Shown here: one piece after another, positions 1-6,660 of the stretch
How the letters are laid out: every line of letters starts with the position of its first letter
How positions within the stretch are numbered: position 1 is the first letter of the stretch
DNA from: Chloroflexota bacterium
GTDB lineage: Bacteria > Chloroflexota > Anaerolineae > Aggregatilineales > Phototrophicaceae
Direction of reading: 5' to 3'
DNA: 34,468 nucleotides
NCBI GenBank assembly: GCA_014338005.1
Contig: QUBZ01000047.1
Location: 1 to 34,468, forward strand
The notes under the pieces: model-generated
Databases searched by the model: none
Told to the model about the DNA's origin: nothing
The model's input: the letters and a program-made list of their open reading frames with translations, nothing else
Made by a program: the position numbers and the translations under genes

Positions 1-96
1 AACGCCATGCATCGGACTGTCATGCAGCCGAAAATCGCGCTTCGAGCGATACAGGCGGTATTTGTAGGTTCGGCGGACTTCAACGACCTGGCTCAT
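1..96 (-). CDS. TnpB-type (IS200/IS605 OrfB) protein, N-terminal fragment cut by window edge
   Basis: The minus strand opens with ATG at 96 and reads 32 codons without a stop to base 1. The peptide contains RRTYKYRLYRSKRDFRLHDS. A basic TYKYRLY-x-SK start followed by an RLH helix is how TnpB/OrfB proteins of IS200/IS605-type transposons begin (the N-terminal helix-turn-helix). TnpB proteins are RNA-guided DNA nucleases associated with these transposons. The RuvC-like active site and zinc finger would lie outside the window, so neither intactness nor function can be judged. No tnpA is seen upstream in 97-363, so a TnpB-only (IS1341-type) element is possible. The assignment rests on one short motif. 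Confidence 0.62.
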   Translation of the reverse strand, partial: MSQVVEVRRTYKYRLYRSKRDFRLHDSPMHGV

Positions 97-269
97 ACGC
101 TTTTCTGGCTCTCACTATACAAATAGTATGCACGCAAACACGATCTCATGCCAGTGCGCCTTATCTCCCCAAAGTGCGAAGGTTGGGGTTTTACGGCGCT
201 TTTTCGATAACATTCGGCATAGAAATTACAATGTGCGGCCGCCGCTCCCGTTTTTCGGGATTTTCTCAT
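97..269. other. Non-coding gap with two stem-loops; possible transposon end
   Basis: No credible gene. Two hairpins are visible. CCCCAA at 167-172 pairs with TTGGGG at 183-188 (10-nt loop) and is followed by TTTT on the plus strand. TCCCG at 246-250 pairs with CGGGA at 256-260 (TTTTT loop) and is followed by TTTT. They could be weak terminators or the subterminal hairpins expected at the left end of an IS200/IS605-type element. I could not place the element boundary. Confidence 0.4.
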
Positions 270-298
270 TTGACAACCGCTGCGATTTCCCTTACGAT
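270..298 (+). promoter_or_regulatory. Sigma-70-type promoter for the marR-ABC operon
   Basis: A perfect -35 TTGACA (270-275) and a -10 TACGAT (293-298, 5 of 6) are separated by exactly 17 bp. The expected start of transcription is about 305, inside the palindrome at 304-324. This is the best-formed promoter in the window. Confidence 0.8.
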
Positions 299-303
299 GA
301 GCG

Positions 304-324
304 AGTTAATCAATTTAATTAACT
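304..324. promoter_or_regulatory. Candidate MarR operator palindrome over the transcription start
   Basis: AGTTAAT (304-310) and ATTAACT (318-324) are perfect inverted repeats around a 7-bp centre. Two of the three central pairs also match, giving a nearly continuous 21-bp palindrome. AT-rich palindromes of roughly this length are typical MarR-family sites. Its position directly after the -10 and about 45 bp before the marR start fits autorepression by steric block. Confidence 0.65.
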
Positions 325-369
325 ACTTTTCCCGTTTTTAGATCGTATACAGCAGATAGACGAGTGGTT

Positions 370-837
370 ATGGGTGAGGACAGCGAAACATTTGAGCTGG
401 CACGCCGTTTTTTGCGCGTGCTGGAAGTGCTGGGCAGGCTGACGCATTACCGGATGCCGGATGATCTGGCGGGGCAGTTGGCGGTAAGTCACTTTAAGGC
501 GCTGCATATCCTGCATCACCGGCCCGGTATCGCGCAAAAAGAGCTGGCCGACTGTATGGGGCTTACCCCGGCGGCCATCTCGACAGCCGTTCAGCATATG
601 GAGTCGTTGGGTCTGGTCGAGCGTCGAAAGCTGCAAGAAGAAGGGGCAGACAGCCGCGTGATGTGTTTGTTCCTCAGCGAAAAAGCGGTGGCATTCATCG
701 AGGAGTCGCACGCGAAACGCTGCGCGGCGGCAGCCGAACTGCTAAACGCGCTGTCGCTGGATGAGCAGCGTATGATTGTCGAGGCGCTGGAACGCGCCAT
801 GAGGGCGAAGGAGTCGGAAGGGGGTATTGAGTTTTGA
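370..837 (+). CDS. MarR-family winged-helix transcriptional regulator
   Basis: About 155 residues, normal for MarR. The N-terminal helices (to about residue 45) should form the dimer interface. A winged-helix domain follows, with recognition-helix region KELADCMGLTPAAISTAVQ then HMESLGLVERRK and a charged wing (EEGADSRV) leading to LFLSEKA. ATG 370 is chosen; GTG 364 in frame would add two residues, and neither has a strong ribosome site. It has its own promoter and a palindromic operator, and lies 63 bp before a two-gene ABC exporter. This is the usual arrangement for a ligand-relieved repressor controlling a multidrug or toxic-compound exporter. The ligand is unknown; the regulatory link is inferred from position. 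Confidence 0.85.
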   Translation: MGEDSETFELARRFLRVLEVLGRLTHYRMPDDLAGQLAVSHFKALHILHHRPGIAQKELADCMGLTPAAISTAVQHMESLGLVERRKLQEEGADSRVMCLFLSEKAVAFIEESHAKRCAAAAELLNALSLDEQRMIVEALERAMRAKESEGGIEF

Positions 838-900
838 TGCGCTGCGAGATGATCGTTTACTGCCGGTTTCGCCTGATACGCTAAAGGAAGGGGAATTAAC

Positions 901-2841
901 TTGCAAGCACAAGCCATGCAAAATCGTCGTGGAGCAGGCCGCCCGCGCATGGACAACCGCAGCCTGGGGCGGGCGATTCGGTTCCTGGGCCGGCAGCGCC
1001 GCGCTACGCTCATCGCTTACGGCGCGCTGCTGATCGCCACCATCGCGCAGCTTGCCGTACCGCAGCTTGTCCAGAACATGATAGACGCAGTGACGGGCGG
1101 CACGGTGGCGAATGCCATCCTGAGCATCGAGATGCCGCTGCCGGCGCTGACGGAAGCCGCGCAAAACCTGGCCGCGCAGCAGGCCGGCAAAACGCTGGAA
1201 CAGCTCCGGCTTGACCAGGCCAATGCCGAAACGCTGCTGGTTAACGCCGCCATCTTCATCGCCGCTTTTGCGATCATGCGCGGCCTGTTCTCGTTTGTAC
1301 AGGCGTATATGGCCGAAAAGGTGTCGCAGGGTGTGGCTTTTGACTTCCGCAACGATCTGTTTGCGAAAATCCAGCGTCTTTCGTTCAGCTATCACGATCA
1401 GAACCAGACCGGCCAGTTGATGATCCGCGCGACGGATGATGTCGAAAAGGTGCGTCTGTTCATCGCCCAGGGTTTGGTGCTGGCCGCGCAGGCGTTTATT
1501 TTGCTGACGATCACGCTGGCGATTCTGCTGACCACCAACTGGCGGTTGACACTGGTGGTGCTGCCGACGCTGCCGCTGGCGCTGGTCTTGTTCATCATTT
1601 TTGGGGCCGTCAGCCAGCCGCTTTTTGTCGAGGTACAGCGGCGTATTTCGCGGATGAACACGGTTTTGCAGGAGGCGCTGGCGGGTATTAAAGTTGTCAA
1701 AGCGTTCGTGCGCGAGCCGTATGAGCAGGAACGTTTTGATCGTGCCGCCGATGACCTGTTTTTCCAGAGCATCAAGGTCAGCCGGACGTTCGCTTTCCTG
1801 TTCCCGGTCATCTTTTTGATCGCCCAGTTGGGGCAGGCGGCCATCCTGTATTTCGGCGGGCAGCAAATTCTGAACGGCACGCTCAACCTGGGCGAGTACC
1901 AGAAGTTCAGCCTGTACCTGGTATATGTCTTTTTCCCGCTGGGGCAGTTGGGGTTCATCATTTCGCTGATGTCACAGGCATCGGCTTCGGCCTCGCGCAT
2001 TTTTGAAATCCTCGATGCCCAGAGCGACGTGACCGACCGGCCAGATGCCATCACCCTGCCGCCGATTGAAGGGCATGTTGAATTCAAAAACGTCACCTTC
2101 CGCTACTTCGGCAGCAGCGAGCCGGTTTTGAACGATGTGAGTTTTACCGCCGCGCCGGGACAGACGATTGCGCTGCTGGGCGCGACCGGCAGCGGCAAAA
2201 CGACGATTATCAACCTGATTCCCCGGTTTTACGACGCCAGCGAAGGCGCGGTTTTAATTGACGGCCACGATGTGCGGTCGGTTACACTGGACAGCCTGCG
2301 TTCGCAGATCGGCATCGTTTTGCAGGAAACCAACCTGTTCAGCGGCACGATCCGCGATAACATCGCCTTTGGGCGGCCTGAAGCGACGATGGAAGAAGTG
2401 ATCGCAGCGGCGAAGGCCGCCGAGGCGCACGACTTCATCACCAGCTTCCCGGACGGTTACGAGACGCCGGTCGGCGAGCGCGGCGCGACTCTTTCCGGCG
2501 GCCAGAAACAGCGCATCGCCATTGCCCGCGCCCTGCTGCTGAATCCACGCCTGCTGATCCTGGACGACTCGACCAGCAGCGTAGACCTGATGACCGAATA
2601 CCGCATCCAGAAGGCGCTGGATAAGTTGATGATGGGGCGCACCAGTTTCGTGATCGCGCAGCGCATCAGCACGGTATTAAACGCCGACCTCATCCTGGTT
2701 ATGGACAAAGGGCAGGTGGTGGCGCGCGGCAAACACGAGGAGTTGATGGAAACCAGCCCGATTTATGCCGAGATTTACCACTCGCAGTTGGTGGGGGATG
2801 CCGAAATCGAGACAGTTGGCGACGCGCAGGAGGCTTCGTAA
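901..2841 (+). CDS. Heterodimeric ABC exporter half, degenerate ATPase site
   Basis: 646 residues: an N-terminal six-helix exporter domain (about 30-335) and a C-terminal nucleotide-binding domain (about 375-620). Walker A GATGSGKT is at 427-434 and signature LSGGQ at 531-535. Walker B LLILDD at 551-556 has Asp556 where the catalytic Glu should be, and the H-loop has Gln587 (IAQR) instead of His. The same Asp/Gln pair marks the degenerate half of TM287/288-type heterodimers. The TTG start at 901 is supported by a strong AAGGAAGGGG site 7 nt upstream. The loop after helix 1 (about 65-108) is long and rich in Ala, Gln and Leu. The gene lies between marR and its partner, with only 5 bp to the partner. 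Substrate unknown; drug or lipid export is likely. Confidence 0.93.
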   Translation: MQAQAMQNRRGAGRPRMDNRSLGRAIRFLGRQRRATLIAYGALLIATIAQLAVPQLVQNMIDAVTGGTVANAILSIEMPLPALTEAAQNLAAQQAGKTLEQLRLDQANAETLLVNAAIFIAAFAIMRGLFSFVQAYMAEKVSQGVAFDFRNDLFAKIQRLSFSYHDQNQTGQLMIRATDDVEKVRLFIAQGLVLAAQAFILLTITLAILLTTNWRLTLVVLPTLPLALVLFIIFGAVSQPLFVEVQRRISRMNTVLQEALAGIKVVKAFVREPYEQERFDRAADDLFFQSIKVSRTFAFLFPVIFLIAQLGQAAILYFGGQQILNGTLNLGEYQKFSLYLVYVFFPLGQLGFIISLMSQASASASRIFEILDAQSDVTDRPDAITLPPIEGHVEFKNVTFRYFGSSEPVLNDVSFTAAPGQTIALLGATGSGKTTIINLIPRFYDASEGAVLIDGHDVRSVTLDSLRSQIGIVLQETNLFSGTIRDNIAFGRPEATMEEVIAAAKAAEAHDFITSFPDGYETPVGERGATLSGGQKQRIAIARALLLNPRLLILDDSTSSVDLMTEYRIQKALDKLMMGRTSFVIAQRISTVLNADLILVMDKGQVVARGKHEELMETSPIYAEIYHSQLVGDAEIETVGDAQEAS

Positions 2842-2846
2842 CGACC

Positions 2847-4778
2847 ATGATGGGTGGACTGGATGGCGGACGCCGTATCTTTGAACGCGAGATCAGCAAG
2901 CCGAAAAATGTCGGCGCGACGCTGGGGCGCTTCTGGCGTTACTTCCGCCAGCGGTGGTATGCCCTGGCGCTGGTGCTGGTTTTGATGATCGTTACGACCT
3001 GGATTCAGGTGCTTGGCCCGCGTTTGATCGGGCAGGCCGTAGATTGTTATCTGTTTGCGCGCCCTGGCTCGCTGTGCTGGTACGACCCGGCCATCACGCC
3101 GGACGCCGATACCGCCGCGAAGACAGCCGGTCTGTTAAACATCGTCGGCACGCTGGCGGTGGTGTTTGTCATCGGTTCGGTCCTCAGCGGGCTGATGTTT
3201 TTCCTGATGACCTGGGCCGGCCAGGGCGCGCTCCGGCAGATACGTAAGGACGTGTTCCGTCATTTGAACCGGCTGCCGCTGGGTTTTTATGCCGAAAACG
3301 AGGCCGGCAATATCATGAGCCGCTTCACCAGCGACTCGGAAACCATCCAGCAGGTATTGAGTTTCGCGCTGGTGCAGGTACTCAGCGGGGCGCTGCTGAT
3401 TGTCTGGATTATGGTCGAGATGCTCCAGACCAACGTGCCGTATGCGCTGATAAGCCTCTCGGTTGTGCCGTTTATGGCGCTGGCGACGTTTTATTTCTCC
3501 GCGCAGGCGCGTAAAGCGTTCCGGCTGAGCCGGCGGGAAATGGGCAGCGTAAACGCTGACCTCCAGGAAAGCATCGCCGGGGTGCGCGAGGTGCAGGCCT
3601 TTAACCGCGAAGATGAAAATATCGAGCAGTTTCGCCGGGTGAACGCCGCCAACCGCGACGCCAACATCCGTGCCGCCAGTTTTACCAGCGCGCTCAACCC
3701 GGTGCTGGAGGCGCTGGGATATGTGGCGCTGGCTGTCGTGGTGGTGGCCGGTGGGCTGTCGGTGCTGCGGAATGAACCGCTGCTAGGGACGGCGGTCATC
3801 TCGCTGGGGACGGTGATCGCCTTCTTGCAGTATGTCCAGCGGTTCAGTCAGCCGATTCAGCAGATCGCCGTATTGTGGACGAATATCCAGAGCGCGATTG
3901 CAGGCGGCGAGCGGATTTTTGGCCTGATGGATGTTGAGCCGACGATTGTGGACAAACCTGATGCGGTCGAAATGCCGCTCATCCAGGGGTTGATCGAGTT
4001 TGAGGAGGTCTGGACATCCTACAAACCGGATGAGCCGGTGCTGTGCGGCGTGACCCTGCGCGCCGAGCCGGGCCAGACGGTCGCCATTGTCGGGCCGACC
4101 GGGGCCGGCAAAACCACTATCATCAACCTGCTGCCCCGGTTTTACGACGTAACCGACGGCGCGGTGCGGATTGACGGCCTGGATGTGCGGGATGTGCGCC
4201 TGGATAGTCTGCGGTCGCAGATTGGTATCGTGCTTCAGGATACCTTTCTGTTTTCCGATACGGTGATGAACAACATCCGTTACGGGCGGCTGGACGCGAC
4301 CGACGAAGAAGTGATCGAAGCGGCTAGACTGGTGTCGGCGGATACCTTCATCGAACGGCTGCCGCAGGGCTACCAGACCGTACTGGGCGAGCGGGGCAGC
4401 GGCCTCAGCCAGGGGCAGCGCCAGCTGATCGCCATCGCCCGCGTCGCGCTGATGAATCCGCGCGTGCTGATCCTGGACGAGGCGACTTCCAGCGTGGACA
4501 CGCGCACAGAGCGGCTGATCCAGAAAGCGTTTGAAAAGCTGCTGGAAGGCCGCACCAGCTTCGTGATCGCGCACCGCCTCAGCACCATTCGCAGCGCCGA
4601 TCAGGTGTTGGTTTTGAAGGACGGTCTGATCGTGGAGCGCGGCACGCATACCGAACTGCTTGCGCAGCGCGGCGCGTACTACGACCTGTATATGAGCCAG
4701 TTCCGCCGCGAGGAGGAAACGCCGCCGCCTTCAACCAACGGCAGCCGTGAACCGCTGCCGCTGCCAACGGGGGATTAG
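2847..4778 (+). CDS. Heterodimeric ABC exporter half, canonical ATPase site
   Basis: 643 residues with the same exporter architecture as the preceding gene. Helix 1 is at about 38-58 and the nucleotide-binding domain begins near 370. Walker A GPTGAGKT is at 416-423. Walker B ends in Asp544-Glu545 with the catalytic Glu present, and the H-loop His is His576 (IAHR). The signature is LSQGQ (520-524) instead of LSGGQ, as expected for the subunit that completes the partner's degenerate site. Together the two genes give one consensus and one degenerate ATP site. The loop after helix 1 holds Cys67 and Cys77, a possible disulfide. An AGGAGG site lies inside the end of the upstream gene, 13 nt before ATG 2847; ATG 2850 is an alternative. 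C-terminal tail is Pro-rich. Confidence 0.93.
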   Translation: MMGGLDGGRRIFEREISKPKNVGATLGRFWRYFRQRWYALALVLVLMIVTTWIQVLGPRLIGQAVDCYLFARPGSLCWYDPAITPDADTAAKTAGLLNIVGTLAVVFVIGSVLSGLMFFLMTWAGQGALRQIRKDVFRHLNRLPLGFYAENEAGNIMSRFTSDSETIQQVLSFALVQVLSGALLIVWIMVEMLQTNVPYALISLSVVPFMALATFYFSAQARKAFRLSRREMGSVNADLQESIAGVREVQAFNREDENIEQFRRVNAANRDANIRAASFTSALNPVLEALGYVALAVVVVAGGLSVLRNEPLLGTAVISLGTVIAFLQYVQRFSQPIQQIAVLWTNIQSAIAGGERIFGLMDVEPTIVDKPDAVEMPLIQGLIEFEEVWTSYKPDEPVLCGVTLRAEPGQTVAIVGPTGAGKTTIINLLPRFYDVTDGAVRIDGLDVRDVRLDSLRSQIGIVLQDTFLFSDTVMNNIRYGRLDATDEEVIEAARLVSADTFIERLPQGYQTVLGERGSGLSQGQRQLIAIARVALMNPRVLILDEATSSVDTRTERLIQKAFEKLLEGRTSFVIAHRLSTIRSADQVLVLKDGLIVERGTHTELLAQRGAYYDLYMSQFRREEETPPPSTNGSREPLPLPTGD

Positions 4779-4796
4779 CGTAAAGCGTGATCGCAG

Positions 4797-4818
4797 GGGC
4801 AGGCCGATGTGCCTGCCC
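4797..4818. repeat. Small intergenic palindrome
   Basis: GGGCAGGC (4797-4804) and GCCTGCCC (4811-4818) form a perfect 8-bp stem with a 6-nt loop. It follows the ABC exporter stop and has no T-run, so it looks more like a dispersed palindromic repeat than a terminator. Confidence 0.5.
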
Positions 4819-4881
4819 AGGGCGATTACACCGGGCCGCTGCTACGGGAATACCCCGCAGCCGCCAGAATGAGGTACGATT

Positions 4882-4911
4882 AACCGCAGATTTTGGTCTG
4901 CGGTTTTGTTT
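4882..4911 (+). terminator. Rho-independent terminator between the exporter operon and ftcD
   Basis: AACCGCAGA (4882-4890) and TCTGCGGTT (4897-4905) make a perfect 9-bp stem with a TTTTGG loop, followed by TTGTTT. It should end the marR-ABC transcript. It ends directly before the ftcD ribosome site (AGAAGG, 4912-4917). If ftcD is transcribed from farther upstream, this stem would sit in its leader and could attenuate it. Confidence 0.75.
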
Positions 4912-4924
4912 AGAAGGTGTTTTT

Positions 4925-6454
4925 ATGACACAAAAACTGGTTAAATGTATCCCCAACTTTTCCGAAGGCCGCCGCTCCCGCGTGGTGGAGACGATTGTGA
5001 GCGCGATTCAGGCCGTTCCCGGCGTGGTGGTGCTGGACTGCTCCAGCGACGCCGACCACAACCGCTCGGTGGTGACGTTCGTCGCGCCGCCGGAAGCGGC
5101 GGTCAATGCGGCGTTCGCGGGCATCAAAAAGGCCGCCGAGTTGATTGATCTCGACAAACATCAGGGCGAACATCCCCGGTTGGGGGCGGCTGATGTCGTG
5201 CCGTTTGTGCCGCTTTCCGGGGTGACGCTGGACGAGTGCGTGGCGCTGGCGCGGACGCTCGGCGCGCGCGTGGGCGATGAACTGGGCATCCCGGTCTACC
5301 TGTACGAGGCGGCGGCCACCCGCCCGGAGCGCACCAATCTCGAAAACATCCGGCGCGGCGAATACGAAGGGCTGAAGGACAGTATCGCCACCGACCCGAA
5401 CCGCGCGCCCGATTTTGGCCCGGCCTCGGTCGGGACTGCCGGCGCGACCGTGATCGGGGCGCGCACGCCGTTGATCGCCTACAACGTCTACCTGACCACC
5501 GACGATGTGAGCATCGCCAAAAAAATCGCTTCTGCCGTGCGGCACTCGTCGGGCGGGCTGCATTACGTCAAGTCGCTGGGGCTGCTGGTGGATGGCCGCG
5601 CGCAGGTGAGTATGAACCTGACCGACTATACGCGCACGCCGGTCGCCCGTGTGGTGGAGATGGTGCGCCGGGAGGCCGCGCGTTACGGTGTGATGATACA
5701 CCATACCGAACTGGTGGGGCTGATTCCGCAGGCGGCGCTGGTGGACGCGGCACAGTGGTACTTGCAGCTAGACCAGTTCGCGCCCGATCAGGTGTTGGAA
5801 ACGCGGCTGTACGCGGCGATGGGGCAGGGCGAGGACGAAACGCCGTTCACGGAGCGGCTGGCGGCGGGGACGGCCACACCGGGCGGCGGCTCGGCGGCGG
5901 CATATGCCGGGGCGATGGCGGCAGGGCTGGCGGCGATGGCGGCGCGGCTGACCATCGGTAAGAAAAAATACGCCGATGTGGAAGCGCGGATGCGCGAAAT
6001 CGCGGCGCAGGCGGACGACCTGCGCGCCTCTCTCGAACGCGCCGTCGAACTGGACGCGCAGGCGTTTGACGCGGTGATGGACGCCTATAAACTGCCGAAG
6101 GACACCGACGCCGAAAAAGCCGAACGCGAAGAAGCGGTCGAAGTGGCGACGCATGGCGCGGCGCACGTGCCGCTGGATGTGTGCCGGCAGGTGACCGACG
6201 TGCTGGAACTGCTGGCGGAAGTGGCCGAAACGGGCAATGTCAACAGCGTGACCGACGCTGCTTCCGGCGCGGCGATGGGCGTGGCGGCTTTCATGGCGGC
6301 CAGCATGAACGTTCATGCCAACGCGGCGGGCGTGCGCGACAAGGTGGCCGCGCACGTGTGGCTGAACGCGCTGGCCGAACTACGCGCCCGGATGCAGGCG
6401 GCGGAAGAACGGGTGCATCAGGCGCTGAAAGAACGGGCGAAACTGGAAGTGTAA
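4925..6454 (+). CDS. ftcD: Glutamate formimidoyltransferase / formimidoyl-THF cyclodeaminase fusion
   Basis: 509 residues. The N-terminal formimidoyltransferase part (about 1-300) moves the formimino group of N-formimino-L-glutamate to tetrahydrofolate; it shows KCIPNFSEGR at the start and EHPRLGAADV with His83 in the expected catalytic position. The C-terminal cyclodeaminase (about 306-500; begins FTERLAAGTATPGGGSA, with NVNSVTDAASGA later) releases ammonia to give 5,10-methenyl-THF. This is the fused form known from mammals and some bacteria. ATG 4925 has AGAAGG 7 nt upstream; an in-frame extension to 4787 would read through the terminator and is rejected. It completes histidine breakdown with hutH, hutU and hutI downstream; no hutG or hutF is present in the window. 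Confidence 0.93.
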   Translation: MTQKLVKCIPNFSEGRRSRVVETIVSAIQAVPGVVVLDCSSDADHNRSVVTFVAPPEAAVNAAFAGIKKAAELIDLDKHQGEHPRLGAADVVPFVPLSGVTLDECVALARTLGARVGDELGIPVYLYEAAATRPERTNLENIRRGEYEGLKDSIATDPNRAPDFGPASVGTAGATVIGARTPLIAYNVYLTTDDVSIAKKIASAVRHSSGGLHYVKSLGLLVDGRAQVSMNLTDYTRTPVARVVEMVRREAARYGVMIHHTELVGLIPQAALVDAAQWYLQLDQFAPDQVLETRLYAAMGQGEDETPFTERLAAGTATPGGGSAAAYAGAMAAGLAAMAARLTIGKKKYADVEARMREIAAQADDLRASLERAVELDAQAFDAVMDAYKLPKDTDAEKAEREEAVEVATHGAAHVPLDVCRQVTDVLELLAEVAETGNVNSVTDAASGAAMGVAAFMAASMNVHANAAGVRDKVAAHVWLNALAELRARMQAAEERVHQALKERAKLEV

Positions 6455-6467
6455 GGCTTAAGAAGAT

Positions 6468-6578
6468 AACCGCCAAGACGCCGAGGACGCCAGGAAAAAA
6501 CTAACCCCTGGCACTTGCGGGGCAGCCGCATGTAGGCGGGCGCACAGCCGTGCGCCCCTGGCCGGTGTCTTGGCGGTT
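6468..6578. repeat. 111-bp element with 12-bp terminal inverted repeats between ftcD and hutH
   Basis: AACCGCCAAGAC (6468-6479) and GTCTTGGCGGTT (6567-6578) are perfect inverted repeats. Inside is a second hairpin, GGGCGCAC (6538-6545) with GTGCGCCC (6550-6557). There is no coding capacity and no evident target duplication. The form resembles a MITE or composite dispersed repeat. Its right end supplies a -35-like TTGGCG upstream of the hutH -10. Confidence 0.55.
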
Positions 6579-6600
6579 CAAACCGTATTTAAGGTATAAT
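6570..6600 (+). promoter_or_regulatory. Candidate promoter for hutHUI
   Basis: A perfect -10 TATAAT is at 6595-6600. The best -35 is TTGGCG (6570-6575), 4 of 6, with a rather long 19-bp spacer, lying within the end of the inverted-repeat element. The predicted leader (about 6607-6660) contains GGGCGC/GCGCCC inverted repeats (6610-6615 and 6628-6633). Confidence 0.55.
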
Positions 6601-6660
6601 TTAATGTAGGGGCGCGGCGCTGAGACTGCGCCCGAATAGTCTTTTTCGGAAGTTTTGATT

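Noticed and set aside
128..322. 64-codon plus-strand ORF before marR
   Set aside because: It runs across the promoter and operator, has no ribosome site and no recognisable domain.
742..1866. 374-codon minus-strand ORF
   Set aside because: Antisense to marR and the ABC gene. Composition (Gln/Arg/His-rich) is that of a shadow frame in GC-rich DNA.
3783..4649. 288-codon minus-strand ORF
   Set aside because: Antisense to the second ABC half, which has complete ATPase motifs.
4787..4924. N-terminal extension of FtcD
   Set aside because: It would translate through a terminator stem. The conserved protein start and a good ribosome site are at 4925.
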